Assembly: GCA_022788185.1 (NCBI GenBank)
Contig: JALEVV010000017.1
Span: 32,887 to 96,886 of the forward strand
Length of the DNA stretch: 64,000 bases
Source: Spirochaetales bacterium
GTDB taxonomy: Bacteria > Spirochaetota > Spirochaetia > Sphaerochaetales > Sphaerochaetaceae
Direction of reading: 5' to 3'
This document shows positions 24,139-32,697 of the stretch, in pieces; the stretch's first letter is position 1; each line of letters starts with the position of its first letter. The notes under the pieces are model-generated. The model saw only the letters and a program-made list of their open reading frames with translations, did no database searches and was not told the origin of the DNA. Made by a program: the position numbers and the translations under genes.

Positions 24139-25287
24139 ATGGAAGAGTACACGATTATCAATGCACTTGATAAGGAAGGAAAGGGTATTTCCGTATACGT
24201 TAAGGATGGCATCATCATGGATGTCAATGGAAAATCCGGTGGGGATGTAATCGATGCAGGCGGCAATTACCTGCTGCCCGGGCTTATCGACATGCATATC
24301 CACGGGGCCGGCGGATTCGGTTCCGATCTGAACATCACTGAGGACAACCTCTCTTCCATGGCAGCCTTTCTGGAAAGCCGGGGAGTAACCTCATTCCTGC
24401 TTGCCGCAAGCTGTTCGCTTTCATTCCTGCAGCGGATGAAGGGCCTGCTTGAAAACTCCTCATACCTGAGAGCCCACGTCATCGGTGTCTACTTTGAGGG
24501 ACCCTTCATCAACATGGCAAAGAAGGGCGGTCTTCCCGCGGACAGTATCAGGGAGCCTGATGAAGCCTTCCTGGATGAACTTCTTTCCTACAGGATTGAA
24601 GGAAAACCCATCGTGAAGGTCATGACAGTCGCACCTGAGCTGGAGGGCGCCGATAAGATCATAAATAAGCTTAAGGAGGCCGGAGTAGTAGTTTCATTCG
24701 GTCACAGCCTTGCTTCTTACAGCGATGCCGCAAAGTATCCCGGCTGTCATGTAACACACCTTTACAACGCACAGCGGGAGATAGACCACCGGAAGGCAGG
24801 ACTGTCACTCTATCCCTTCCGTGACAGGAGTGTCACTGCAGAGCTCATCGCCGACGGTGTGCACGTGGACATGGATGTGGTCGACTTCACTGTTGATGCC
24901 ATCGGGGACAGAATCTGCCTCATCTCTGACGGAATGAGCTTCTGCGGTCTGGGAGCGGGAAAGGGAAAGTACCTCGGACGTGACATCTACTCTGACGGCA
25001 AGGCATGTTACTACTCTGATGACAACATCCTTATTGGATCAGGGTGTCTCATCACGAAGACAGGTGCTGACATGGTGAAAAGGGGAGCTGCCGACCTGAA
25101 GGGCTTCGTCCGCATGGCTTCCGAGAACCCGGCACGTGTACTCGGTCTCAATAAGACCGGTGTGATAAGAAAGGGGGCATATGCCGACCTGATCATCCTT
25201 GATAAGGAGCTTAACGTAAGTCGTGTCTTCAAGGCTGTCGATCCCGGACTAAAGCTACTGTCAGAGTGCGGAGGATGCTGCAGGTAA
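24139..25287 (+). CDS. nagA: N-acetylglucosamine-6-phosphate deacetylase
   Basis: This 382-residue amidohydrolase removes acetate from GlcNAc-6-phosphate. Typical motifs: LPGLIDMHIHGAGGFG (HxH), FEGPFINMAKKGG (metal Glu), FGHSLASY, CHVTHLYNA (metal His), LIADGVHV and LISDGMSFCGLG (catalytic Asp). Length matches the family. GGGAGG precedes the ATG. No nagB or GlcNAc transporter is adjacent; a ROK regulator lies 11 kb away, with no evidence of a link. Confidence 0.92.
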   Translation: MEEYTIINALDKEGKGISVYVKDGIIMDVNGKSGGDVIDAGGNYLLPGLIDMHIHGAGGFGSDLNITEDNLSSMAAFLESRGVTSFLLAASCSLSFLQRMKGLLENSSYLRAHVIGVYFEGPFINMAKKGGLPADSIREPDEAFLDELLSYRIEGKPIVKVMTVAPELEGADKIINKLKEAGVVVSFGHSLASYSDAAKYPGCHVTHLYNAQREIDHRKAGLSLYPFRDRSVTAELIADGVHVDMDVVDFTVDAIGDRICLISDGMSFCGLGAGKGKYLGRDIYSDGKACYYSDDNILIGSGCLITKTGADMVKRGAADLKGFVRMASENPARVLGLNKTGVIRKGAYADLIILDKELNVSRVFKAVDPGLKLLSECGGCCR

Positions 25288-25350
25288 AGGGGGACTATTG
25301 GTTAATGGCTCTGAAACACGCTATGATTGAAATCACAGGGGAGGGATTTG

Positions 25351-26724
25351 ATGAAAATAGCGGTCATTAACGGAAGTCCGAAGGGAAAATACAGTATCAC
25401 ACTGCAGACGGTACTGTATCTGGAGAGGAAGTTTCCTGAGCATACATTTGAAATTCTGCATGCCGGACAGCGTATAAAGGCGCTGGAAAAGGACTTCCGG
25501 GAAGCGGTACAGCTGATGGAATCATCGGATGCCATTCTCTTTTCCTACCCTGTGTATACCTTCCTCTGTCCCTCTCAGCTGCACCGTTTCATCAGTCTTC
25601 TGAAGAAGAGTGATGTGTGCCTGGATGGTAAGTTCGTCACCCAGATTTCAACCTCAAAGCACTTCTATGATGTGACGGCCCATAAGTACATTGAGGAAAA
25701 TGTCCTGGACCTCGGCATGAGGTATGTCCTGGGATTGTCCGCGGATATGGAAGATCTGCTGACTGAGAAGGGCAGGAGGGAAGCAGAGCAGTTTTTCGAA
25801 CGCTTTCTCTGGGCCGTTAAGGAAAACATTGCGGAAAGCAGGATACTCGGGAGTGAGGATTTCAGACCGGTTGAGGCAACTCTGCCCCTCAGAGGATGCG
25901 ATCAGAGGCTGTCGGTAAAGGACGTCGTGATCGTGACTGACAATACCGATCCATCGTCAAACCTGGGCAGGATGATAAAGCGCTTCAGGATGCAGCTTCC
26001 CTATGAGAGCCGGATAGTGAATATAGCTGAGTATCCCTTTGCCGGTGGGTGTCTAGGCTGCTTCCGGTGCGCCGTTTCTGAAAAATGCGTATACAAAGAC
26101 GGTTTTGATTCCTTCCTGAGGGATAATATCCAGCGAGCCGATGCCATAGTGTATGCCTTCACGGTTTCGGACCATTCCATGGGCTACCGCTTCAAGGTGT
26201 ACGATGACCGCAACTTCTGTAACGGGCACAGGACCGTAACAGTGGGAATGCCGGTAGGGTACATTGTTTCAGGACCCTATTCAGATGAACACAATCTCAG
26301 AACGGTAATTGAGGCCCGATGCGATACGGGCGGAAATTTCCTCTCCGGTGTGGCAACCGATGAAAGCAATCCCGATCTCATGATTGATCAGCTGGCAAAG
26401 AGCCTCTCGTTTGCGCTGGAAACGGGGCATACCGCCCCTCGCACCTTCTGGGGTGTAGGCGGCATGAAGATCTTCCGTGACCTGATCTATCAGATGCGTG
26501 GCATGATGAGGGCTGACCATAAGTTCTATAAGAAACAGGGGATTTACGACTTTCCGCAGAAGAACCGCATTGCTTCACTGAAGATGTATCTGGTCGGCAT
26601 GCTGCTCTCGAATGAAAAGATTCTCAGTAAGATGGGCAATAAGATGAATGAGGGGATGCTTGCGCCGTACAGGAAGATGTTCTTAAAAATGGACAGGGAG
26701 ATTGCAGATGGTAAACAGAAGTGA
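25351..26724 (+). CDS. double flavodoxin-fold NAD(P)H:FMN oxidoreductase
   Basis: This 457-residue protein is a fusion of two flavodoxin-like units. Unit 1 (about residues 1-180) begins INGSPKGKYSITLQTVLYL, the FMN phosphate loop of FMN-reductase-like proteins. Unit 2 (about residues 195-400) begins VVIVTDNTDPSSNLGRMI and contains GGCLGCFRCAVSEKC, the Cys-rich loop common in iron-sulfur flavoproteins and related reductases. GGGGAGGG precedes the ATG at 25351. The next gene overlaps its end by 17 bases, so it likely supplies reducing power to a pathway with the tocopherol-cyclase-like protein (inference). Confidence 0.82.
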   Translation: MKIAVINGSPKGKYSITLQTVLYLERKFPEHTFEILHAGQRIKALEKDFREAVQLMESSDAILFSYPVYTFLCPSQLHRFISLLKKSDVCLDGKFVTQISTSKHFYDVTAHKYIEENVLDLGMRYVLGLSADMEDLLTEKGRREAEQFFERFLWAVKENIAESRILGSEDFRPVEATLPLRGCDQRLSVKDVVIVTDNTDPSSNLGRMIKRFRMQLPYESRIVNIAEYPFAGGCLGCFRCAVSEKCVYKDGFDSFLRDNIQRADAIVYAFTVSDHSMGYRFKVYDDRNFCNGHRTVTVGMPVGYIVSGPYSDEHNLRTVIEARCDTGGNFLSGVATDESNPDLMIDQLAKSLSFALETGHTAPRTFWGVGGMKIFRDLIYQMRGMMRADHKFYKKQGIYDFPQKNRIASLKMYLVGMLLSNEKILSKMGNKMNEGMLAPYRKMFLKMDREIADGKQK

Positions 26725-27820
26725 TGTGAAGCGGAATGCGTTCATGCTTAAGGGTGCTCTTGCCCGATGCGGCTACGACTGGTGGTGGCACTCCTTCACG
26801 GGACGCCACATCGTCACGGGTGAGGAGAAGTCTTTCTTCATTGAGTTTTTCACCTGCAATCCTGCACTCGGAGGGGATGAGCCCGTCTTCGGACAGACTC
26901 CTCAGCATCAGAAGCCTTCATATCTGATGGTCAAGGCAGGAGCATGGGGTGAGGATGCACTTCAGCTCCACCGATTCTTCGGGTGGAAGAGTGTGAACAT
27001 CTCAGAGGGTGCCCCCTTCAGCGTGGAAGCGGGTGACTGCTTTCTCTCTGAGACTAATACCCGGGGAAGAGTGAAAGTGGAAAATGCCGAAGCGCACCCC
27101 GAGTGGATGTGCAGTGACGGTACCATGAGCTGGGAGCTGGAAATTCATAAGCATATCGCCTTCAACGTGGGGTACGGAGCCAGCAGACCGATGCGGGAAA
27201 GCGGTGCGTTTGAGATGTTCTGGCACGCGGAAGGGATGAAGACCTTCTACTCCGGCCATGTGGTTTTCAATGGTGAAACATACGTCGTCACACCGGATAC
27301 GTGTTATGGATATGCTGACAAGAACTGGGGAAAGGATTTTACCAGTCCCTGGGTCTGGCTCTCATCGTGCAACCTTACCAGCACCATCACCGGAAAAAGG
27401 CTTTCCGACAGCGTCTTCGACATCGGAGGAGGGCGTCCTAAGATAGGGCCGTTGGCGCTGAACCGCAAGCTGCTCTCAGCCTTCCATCACGAGGGAAAGG
27501 ACTACGAGTTCAACTTTTCCAAGTTCTGGACCATGACCAGAACCGAATTCACATGTACCGAAACTGATAGCAGGATAGTCTGGCATGTGGAGCAGAAAAC
27601 ACTCCGCCACCGCATGGTTACCGACGTCACGTGCGAAAAGAAGGACATGCTCCTTATCAATTATGAAGCTCCGGATGGGGCAAAGCGCCACAACAGACTC
27701 TGGAACGGCGGTAACGGTGTGGGCACTGTCCGGCTCTATGAACGACGTCCCGGAGGTGAAAAGCTCATCGATGAGGTGCATGCCGAGAACATCGGCTGCG
27801 AGTGGGGTGAGTACTGCTGA
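26708..27820 (+). CDS. tocopherol cyclase-like protein
   Basis: This 370-residue protein resembles the tocopherol cyclase family (PF14249-like): FMLKGALARCGYDWWWHSFTG at the start, a middle MSWELEIHKHIAFNVGYG block, and YADKNWGKDFTSPWVWLSSC, the Trp-rich signature of these lipocalin-like proteins. True cyclases act in plant and cyanobacterial vitamin E synthesis, while bacterial homologs outside phototrophs have unknown substrates. The ATG at 26708 follows AGGGAG by 7 bases. It is the middle gene of a three-gene unit. Confidence 0.8.
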   Translation: MVNRSDVKRNAFMLKGALARCGYDWWWHSFTGRHIVTGEEKSFFIEFFTCNPALGGDEPVFGQTPQHQKPSYLMVKAGAWGEDALQLHRFFGWKSVNISEGAPFSVEAGDCFLSETNTRGRVKVENAEAHPEWMCSDGTMSWELEIHKHIAFNVGYGASRPMRESGAFEMFWHAEGMKTFYSGHVVFNGETYVVTPDTCYGYADKNWGKDFTSPWVWLSSCNLTSTITGKRLSDSVFDIGGGRPKIGPLALNRKLLSAFHHEGKDYEFNFSKFWTMTRTEFTCTETDSRIVWHVEQKTLRHRMVTDVTCEKKDMLLINYEAPDGAKRHNRLWNGGNGVGTVRLYERRPGGEKLIDEVHAENIGCEWGEYC

Positions 27821-27833
27821 TCGGGAGGAATGC

Positions 27834-28556
27834 ATGAAGAAAGGGAAAAAGATCATTGCATCAGTAGTGCTGGCAGTGCTGGCTGTACTGGGTATCGGTG
27901 GATTTGTCTATGTGTCCGATTACTACCATGCGGATGATGATGCCCTGAAAGCCCTGAATCTTCAGGGGGATGGTGTTCAGGTAGAACAGGATGGTGCTGT
28001 CATCTGGTTCATTCCGGAAAACCCTGCTGCCGGTATCATCTTCTATCCGGGAGGCAAGGTGGAATATACCGCCTATGCACCCCTGTTAAGATCACTGGCA
28101 GAGGAGGGGATTCTCTCGGCACTGGTGAAGATGCCATGCAATCTGGCGGTTCTTGATGCCGATGCCGCATCCGGACTGAAGGATAAGCATTCGGAGGTCG
28201 CGTCCTGGTACATGGCAGGGCACTCTCTGGGAGGTGCCATGGCTGCAAACCATGCCGCCAAACATGCAGACTGGTATGATGGCGTGATACTGCTGGCTTC
28301 CTATTCCACGAAGGATCTGAACGATACGGGGCTCAGGGTGCTTTCAGTTTATGGCTCTGAGGATGGCGTCATGAACCGGGAGTCCTACGAGAAGTACAGA
28401 AATAATCTTCCTTCTGATAGTACTGAAGTGATCCTGCCCGGCGGCAACCACGCCCAGTTCGGCAGCTACGGCCCTCAGGAAGGGGACGGAAGGCCGACCA
28501 TCTCAAAAGAGGAGCAGATCAGGGCCACAACCGAAGCGGTCATTAATTGGCTCTGA
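27834..28556 (+). CDS. membrane-anchored or secreted alpha/beta hydrolase
   Basis: This protein of 240 residues has an N-terminal hydrophobic segment after MKKGKK (residues 7-25) that is either a signal anchor or an uncleaved signal. The rest is an alpha/beta hydrolase: oxyanion-side FYPGGKVEY, the nucleophile elbow AGHSLGGAMA (Ser near residue 130), an acid near YGSEDGVM, and His in PGGNHAQFG. The G-K-V-E-Y segment marks the bacterial family that includes many uncharacterised lipase-like proteins. GGGAGGA lies 4 bases before the ATG, and the gene follows the cyclase-like gene by 13 bases. Confidence 0.85.
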   Translation: MKKGKKIIASVVLAVLAVLGIGGFVYVSDYYHADDDALKALNLQGDGVQVEQDGAVIWFIPENPAAGIIFYPGGKVEYTAYAPLLRSLAEEGILSALVKMPCNLAVLDADAASGLKDKHSEVASWYMAGHSLGGAMAANHAAKHADWYDGVILLASYSTKDLNDTGLRVLSVYGSEDGVMNRESYEKYRNNLPSDSTEVILPGGNHAQFGSYGPQEGDGRPTISKEEQIRATTEAVINWL

Positions 28557-28558
28557 GT

Positions 28559-29209
28559 TCATGCATGGTTGCCCGTTTCCAGGCACCAGGCTGCGATTCT
28601 TCCGATAAGGGCCGCATCCACTTTCCCGTAGGGTATTCTTATCGTACCCTTGTCCGTGTCATAGTCCTTCAGCTCAGCTGCAAAGTGGGAAACCGCTTCC
28701 GGCCCTGGGTAAAAGCCGATGTGTTTCTTTGAGGCGGCAAAATGCACGATATTATGGTCCTTCCTGAAGGTGGGCATGCTCCAGGAGATGCACTCCCGGG
28801 TACCTGGAAGTGCTTTCCTGAGAATATCGCATAGCTGAATAAGATCGGCCCGTTTCCACTCATCCTGACGCTGGATGTATTCTTCGATCGTTTCAGGGCT
28901 CTTTCCGCAGTAGTGATCCTGATCCCTGTTTGCAAACTCCCGTCCGCACTTCGGACACTTCCACTTCTCCCGCTCCCTGAGCGTTACATGCACGCTGTCC
29001 CCGAAGCTTTTCCCGATCAGGGCTCTTGTCTTCTTGGGAATTCCCATGACATGGGAGGATGTTCCCATCCTGACAACCTGTCCCCTGTAGGGCACGCCGT
29101 CAATGACCGCTTCCACCAGCAGTCTTCCCTTTCCTTCATAGGGCACTTCAATGTAAGAAGCATCCATATCAGGGTTTTTCATTATTATTGCGTCAAAAGT
29201 CAGTTCCAT
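28559..29209 (-). CDS. DUF1905 - zinc ribbon - DUF1801 fusion protein
   Basis: This protein of 216 residues combines three parts. Residues 1-80 form a DUF1905-like beta barrel (MELTFDAIIMKNPDMDASYI, then YRGQVVRMGTSSHVMGIPK). Residues about 85-105 form a zinc-binding stretch (CPKCGREFANRDQDHYC). Residues about 115-210 form a DUF1801/YdhG-like domain (ISWSMPTFRKDHNIVHFAASKKHIGFYPGP). Each domain is common, but the function is unknown. I start it at 29209, six bases after a TATTCT element; the longer frame from 29251 would begin in the proS terminator. Confidence 0.8.
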   Translation of the reverse strand: MELTFDAIIMKNPDMDASYIEVPYEGKGRLLVEAVIDGVPYRGQVVRMGTSSHVMGIPKKTRALIGKSFGDSVHVTLREREKWKCPKCGREFANRDQDHYCGKSPETIEEYIQRQDEWKRADLIQLCDILRKALPGTRECISWSMPTFRKDHNIVHFAASKKHIGFYPGPEAVSHFAAELKDYDTDKGTIRIPYGKVDAALIGRIAAWCLETGNHA

Positions 29210-29215
29210 ATGGTA

Positions 29216-29221
29216 AGAATA
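29216..29221 (-). promoter_or_regulatory. -10 element, predicted leaderless start of the DUF1905/DUF1801 gene
   Basis: Minus strand TATTCT (29221-29216) is followed by 6 bases and the ATG at 29209. No Shine-Dalgarno sequence is present; the -35 region is T-rich and overlaps the proS terminator tail. Confidence 0.45.
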
Positions 29222-29237
29222 AAGCGCTGAGTACAGG

Positions 29238-29271
29238 AAAAAAAAGATCACAGCCGTAAATGACTGTGATC
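29238..29271 (-). terminator. terminator of proS
   Basis: GATCACAG (29246-29253) pairs with CTGTGATC (29264-29271); on the minus strand the stem is followed by eight T (29245-29238). Confidence 0.85.
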
Positions 29272-29292
29272 CTTTTGATTACATGAATTTTT

Positions 29293-31050
29293 TCAGTTCA
29301 GTTCCTTCTCGACGATGTTGTCATCCACTTCCTTCTGGAGGCGGGCGATGGTTGCCTTCACTTCGTCAGTGAGATCGGAAAGTGCGAAGGACGTGACTTC
29401 GTCCGTCTCACGGATCTTCACTTCAACCTTGCCTTCCTTGAGGGAGCGGTTTCCGATCGTGATCCTGATGGGAATACCGATGATGTCCGCATCGGCAAAC
29501 TTGACACCGGCAGACTCCTTCCTGTCATCGTAAAGCACGTCGATGCCTGCATCTGAAAGTTCCTTATAGAGGTCCTCACCGATCTGGTTGTCCTTGACGA
29601 GGGAGATGAGATGTACCTGATAGGGAGCAACGGAGATGGGGAGCTTAAGACCCTTCTCATCGTTGTACTCCTCTGCAAGACAGGCAAGCAGACGTCCCAC
29701 ACCGATACCATAGGAGCCCATGATTACGGGCTTTCTCGTTCCGTCCTCTGCAGTGTAGTAGCAGTTCATGGACTCTGAGTATCTGGTTCCGAGCTGGAAG
29801 ATGTTTCCGATCTCGACACCCTTGCTTGCGGTAAGCTTCTCACCACAGACGGGGCATGTGTATCCGTCGCGGGCTGATGCGATGTCGGCAACGGTTCCGG
29901 TGTAATCGCGTCCGAAGTTGGTGTTGAGGTAGTGATAGCCTGCCTCGTTTGCTCCTGCTACCAGGTTGTTTGACTTGGCAACGGAGTCATCGACAATTGC
30001 CATGAAGTTACCCTTTGCACCGATGAGTGAGCCGAAGCCGGGAATTATTCCGCATGCCGTTATCTCCTCATCATGGGCCGGACGAATGGAGTTAGCCCTT
30101 GCGGCGTTGGAGAGCTTGCTCTCCTCCACATCCATATCCCCACGGATGATGGCGACGATGAGCTTTTCGTTTTCCTCACCTGTTCTGTCATTGATGAACG
30201 TTCCGACCATGAAGACTGCTTTGGCGGTCTGGCGGGCTTCGATACCGAGTGTGGCGCAGAGCTCGTCGATTGTCTTTGAATCGGGGGTAGCGATCTTCTC
30301 CATCGGCTTTGCTTCCTCCGCGAAGTACTCCTTCTTGAAGGTGGCAACCTGCCTGTTGGCGGTGTAGCCGCACTTCTTACAGGTTATGATCGTGTCCTCG
30401 CCGATAGGGGAGAGGTACATGTATTCGTGGGATACCTTACCGCCCATCATGCCTGAATCGGCACCTACGGCGATGGCGGGAAGACCGCAGCGGGAGAAGA
30501 TCCTGAAGTAGGCTTTGTAGTGATCGCGGTATACCTTGTCGAGACCCTCCTGATCCTTATCGAAGGAGTAGGAGTCCTTCATCGTGAACTCCCTTACCCT
30601 GATGAGACCTGCTCTCGGACGGGGATCATCCCTCCACTTGGTCTGGATCTGGTAAACGAGCAGCGGCATGCGCTTATATGAATCGATCTCGCCCCTTGCC
30701 AGGTCAGTTACTGCTTCTTCATGGGTCATTGCAAGAACCATGTCGCGTCCTGCCCTGTCCTCGAAGCGGCTCATTTCCTTATCAATTGAGTAGTATCTTC
30801 CGGTTTCCTTCCAGATATCGGCGGTGTTCACGACAGGCATCAGGATTTCCTGAGCTCCGATCCTGTCCATTTCATCACGGATAATCGTTTCTATCTTTGC
30901 TGTTGCCTTGAAGCCGAGCGGGAGGAGTGAGAAGATACCCGCACCGAGCTGACGTATATATCCGGCTCTCAGAAGGTATTCGTACCCTTTCGTGTCAGCT
31001 CCGTTGGGAGCTTCCCTGAGAGTCCTTGAAAACATGTTTGACATTCTCAT
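29293..31050 (-). CDS. proS: proline--tRNA ligase, bacterial type
   Basis: This 585-residue class II synthetase has motif 2 (FTMKDSYSFDKDQEGLDKVY), motif 3 (GSYGIGVGRLLACLAEE) and the long editing (INS) domain inserted between them (about residues 230-400). The C-terminal anticodon-binding domain follows. The start MRMSNMFSRTLREAPN has AGGAGA 9 bases upstream. It is flanked by a terminator and a divergent sugar operon, so it is a single-gene transcript. Confidence 0.96.
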   Translation of the reverse strand: MRMSNMFSRTLREAPNGADTKGYEYLLRAGYIRQLGAGIFSLLPLGFKATAKIETIIRDEMDRIGAQEILMPVVNTADIWKETGRYYSIDKEMSRFEDRAGRDMVLAMTHEEAVTDLARGEIDSYKRMPLLVYQIQTKWRDDPRPRAGLIRVREFTMKDSYSFDKDQEGLDKVYRDHYKAYFRIFSRCGLPAIAVGADSGMMGGKVSHEYMYLSPIGEDTIITCKKCGYTANRQVATFKKEYFAEEAKPMEKIATPDSKTIDELCATLGIEARQTAKAVFMVGTFINDRTGEENEKLIVAIIRGDMDVEESKLSNAARANSIRPAHDEEITACGIIPGFGSLIGAKGNFMAIVDDSVAKSNNLVAGANEAGYHYLNTNFGRDYTGTVADIASARDGYTCPVCGEKLTASKGVEIGNIFQLGTRYSESMNCYYTAEDGTRKPVIMGSYGIGVGRLLACLAEEYNDEKGLKLPISVAPYQVHLISLVKDNQIGEDLYKELSDAGIDVLYDDRKESAGVKFADADIIGIPIRITIGNRSLKEGKVEVKIRETDEVTSFALSDLTDEVKATIARLQKEVDDNIVEKELN

Positions 31051-31214
31051 GGATTTGCTGTCTCCTATGGGAACGCATTTTACAACAAAGAATAATTACT
31101 TTCTACCCTCAGGGTTTGGCCGTATCTGCTCAGGCAGTGAAAAACAACGATGTGAAACTATAAAATACAACCATGCCATATCAAATTATGCTATCCGCAA
31201 AAATATTGAATATG

Positions 31215-31223
31215 TGCTATCAT
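31215..31223 (+). promoter_or_regulatory. extended -10 element, predicted leaderless start of the aldolase operon
   Basis: TGCTATCAT is an extended -10 (TG at 31215, TATCAT at 31218-31223) followed by 6 bases and the ATG at 31230. No ribosome site precedes this ATG. Confidence 0.5.
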
Positions 31224-31229
31224 CATCTC

Positions 31230-31850
31230 ATGGACTTTGAAAAAGAGAGAATGGAAGTGGCCGCCACCATGGCGCGTCTCTATGAAAGAACTCTTACCAC
31301 CGCTACCGGCGGTAATGTTTCAGCCAGGGCAGGGGATGTGATGCTCATAACCCCCTCGGGAAAGGACAAGGCCTCACTGAAGGCTGAGGATATCGCATTG
31401 GTCGATATCGCGACCGGATGCCAGATCGGAACCTCGTGGCGTCTCAGCATTGAAAGTGAGATGCACAGGAGCATCTATCTGAAGACAGATGCGAAAGCAG
31501 TGGTTCATTCCCATCCTACCTTCGCCAGTCTCTATTCCGCACTGGATGAGACGATAGACACCCACATCATAGCGGAGACTTATTACCTGCTTGATGAGGT
31601 CGTCAAGGTTCCCTATGAGCTCATGGGAACCCGTGAGCTTGCCGAGAAGGTAAGCACATATGCATGTAAGGCCCATGCCCTCCTGCTGGAGAACCATGGT
31701 GCCCTGACCACGGGAGCGACCCTGCTTTCAGCCTTTGACCGGATGGAGGTGCTGGAGCAGGCTGCAAGGCTCACGTATCTTTCAAAAAGTTTTGGTAAAC
31801 TGAATGATATTAACGGCGACCGTTTAACGGCGATCGCGGCAATGAGATAG
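31230..31850 (+). CDS. class II aldolase/adducin family sugar-phosphate aldolase
   Basis: This protein of 206 residues belongs to the FucA/AraD family of zinc enzymes. TGGNVSARAGD (phosphate loop), the acidic/His block VVHSHPTFAS (two metal His), and LLENHGALTTG (third His) are all present. It could be an L-fuculose- or L-rhamnulose-phosphate aldolase or a ribulose-phosphate epimerase; sequence alone does not decide. It is followed by both halves of transketolase in the same direction, which suggests handling of pentose or deoxy-sugar phosphates. Confidence 0.85.
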   Translation: MDFEKERMEVAATMARLYERTLTTATGGNVSARAGDVMLITPSGKDKASLKAEDIALVDIATGCQIGTSWRLSIESEMHRSIYLKTDAKAVVHSHPTFASLYSALDETIDTHIIAETYYLLDEVVKVPYELMGTRELAEKVSTYACKAHALLLENHGALTTGATLLSAFDRMEVLEQAARLTYLSKSFGKLNDINGDRLTAIAAMR

Positions 31851-31858
31851 GAGGAGAT

Positions 31859-32695
31859 ATGCTCAGCGAGAGTAAGCTTAAGGAGCTGAAAAAGAAGGCT
31901 CTTGAACTCAGGGAGAGCACGATAAGGGAAATATCCGCTTTCGGTTCAGGACATATCGGCGGCAGTATGTCGATCATCGAATTGTTAACATACCTTTATT
32001 TTGGTGAAATGAACATTGATCCCTCAGACCCGAAGAAACAGGACAGGGACCGTCTGGTATGCTCTAAGGGCCATGCGGGTCCTGCTGTATATGCCGCACT
32101 TCAGAAAAAGGGATACTTCCCCGCAGAGTGGCTTATGACACTCAATCAGGGAGGTACGAAACTTCCGTCCCACTGTGACATGACCAAGACACCCGGTGTG
32201 GATTTCACCGGAGGTTCCCTGGGACAGGGCATCTCCGCGGCCGTGGGAATCGCCCTCGGCCAGAGACTCCAGAAGCTGAATGCCAGGACCTTCTGCATCA
32301 TCGGTGACGGTGAGGCCCAGGAGGGTCAGGTCTATGAGGCACTGGAAACCGCAGGGGCATGGAAGCTGGACAACCTGATGATCTTCCTTGACAACAACGG
32401 TCAGCAGCTTGACGGCTATGTATCTGACATCATTCCCCAGCATGACCTGAAGGCCCGCTATGCAAGCTTCGGCCTGGAGGTGTTCGAGATCAACGGCCAT
32501 GACTTCAATGAGATAGCCGATGTGATCGAAAAGGCAAAGGAAATCAGAGATAAGGCGGTTTTCGTCATCATGAACACCGAAAAGAGCCATGGCTACATCC
32601 CCGGTGAGGGAGTGAAGTCAAATCACTCGATGCAGATCAGCAGTGAGGCCTGCGAGAAGGCAATTGCCGATCTCAGGGCAAGAGAGGAGGCATAA
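31859..32695 (+). CDS. transketolase, N-terminal (thiamine-pyrophosphate-binding) subunit
   Basis: This 278-residue protein corresponds to the TPP-binding half of transketolase: SGHIGGSMSIIELLTYLYFG, SKGHAGPAVYAAL, GGSLGQGISAAVGIALG and GDGEAQEGQVYEAL with the later NNGQQLDG metal-binding segment. It must combine with the next gene product to be active. GGAGGAG precedes the ATG, and the aldolase stop is 8 bases upstream. Split transketolases are common in Firmicutes, spirochaetes and archaea. Confidence 0.94.
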   Translation: MLSESKLKELKKKALELRESTIREISAFGSGHIGGSMSIIELLTYLYFGEMNIDPSDPKKQDRDRLVCSKGHAGPAVYAALQKKGYFPAEWLMTLNQGGTKLPSHCDMTKTPGVDFTGGSLGQGISAAVGIALGQRLQKLNARTFCIIGDGEAQEGQVYEALETAGAWKLDNLMIFLDNNGQQLDGYVSDIIPQHDLKARYASFGLEVFEINGHDFNEIADVIEKAKEIRDKAVFVIMNTEKSHGYIPGEGVKSNHSMQISSEACEKAIADLRAREEA

Positions 32696-32697
32696 GG

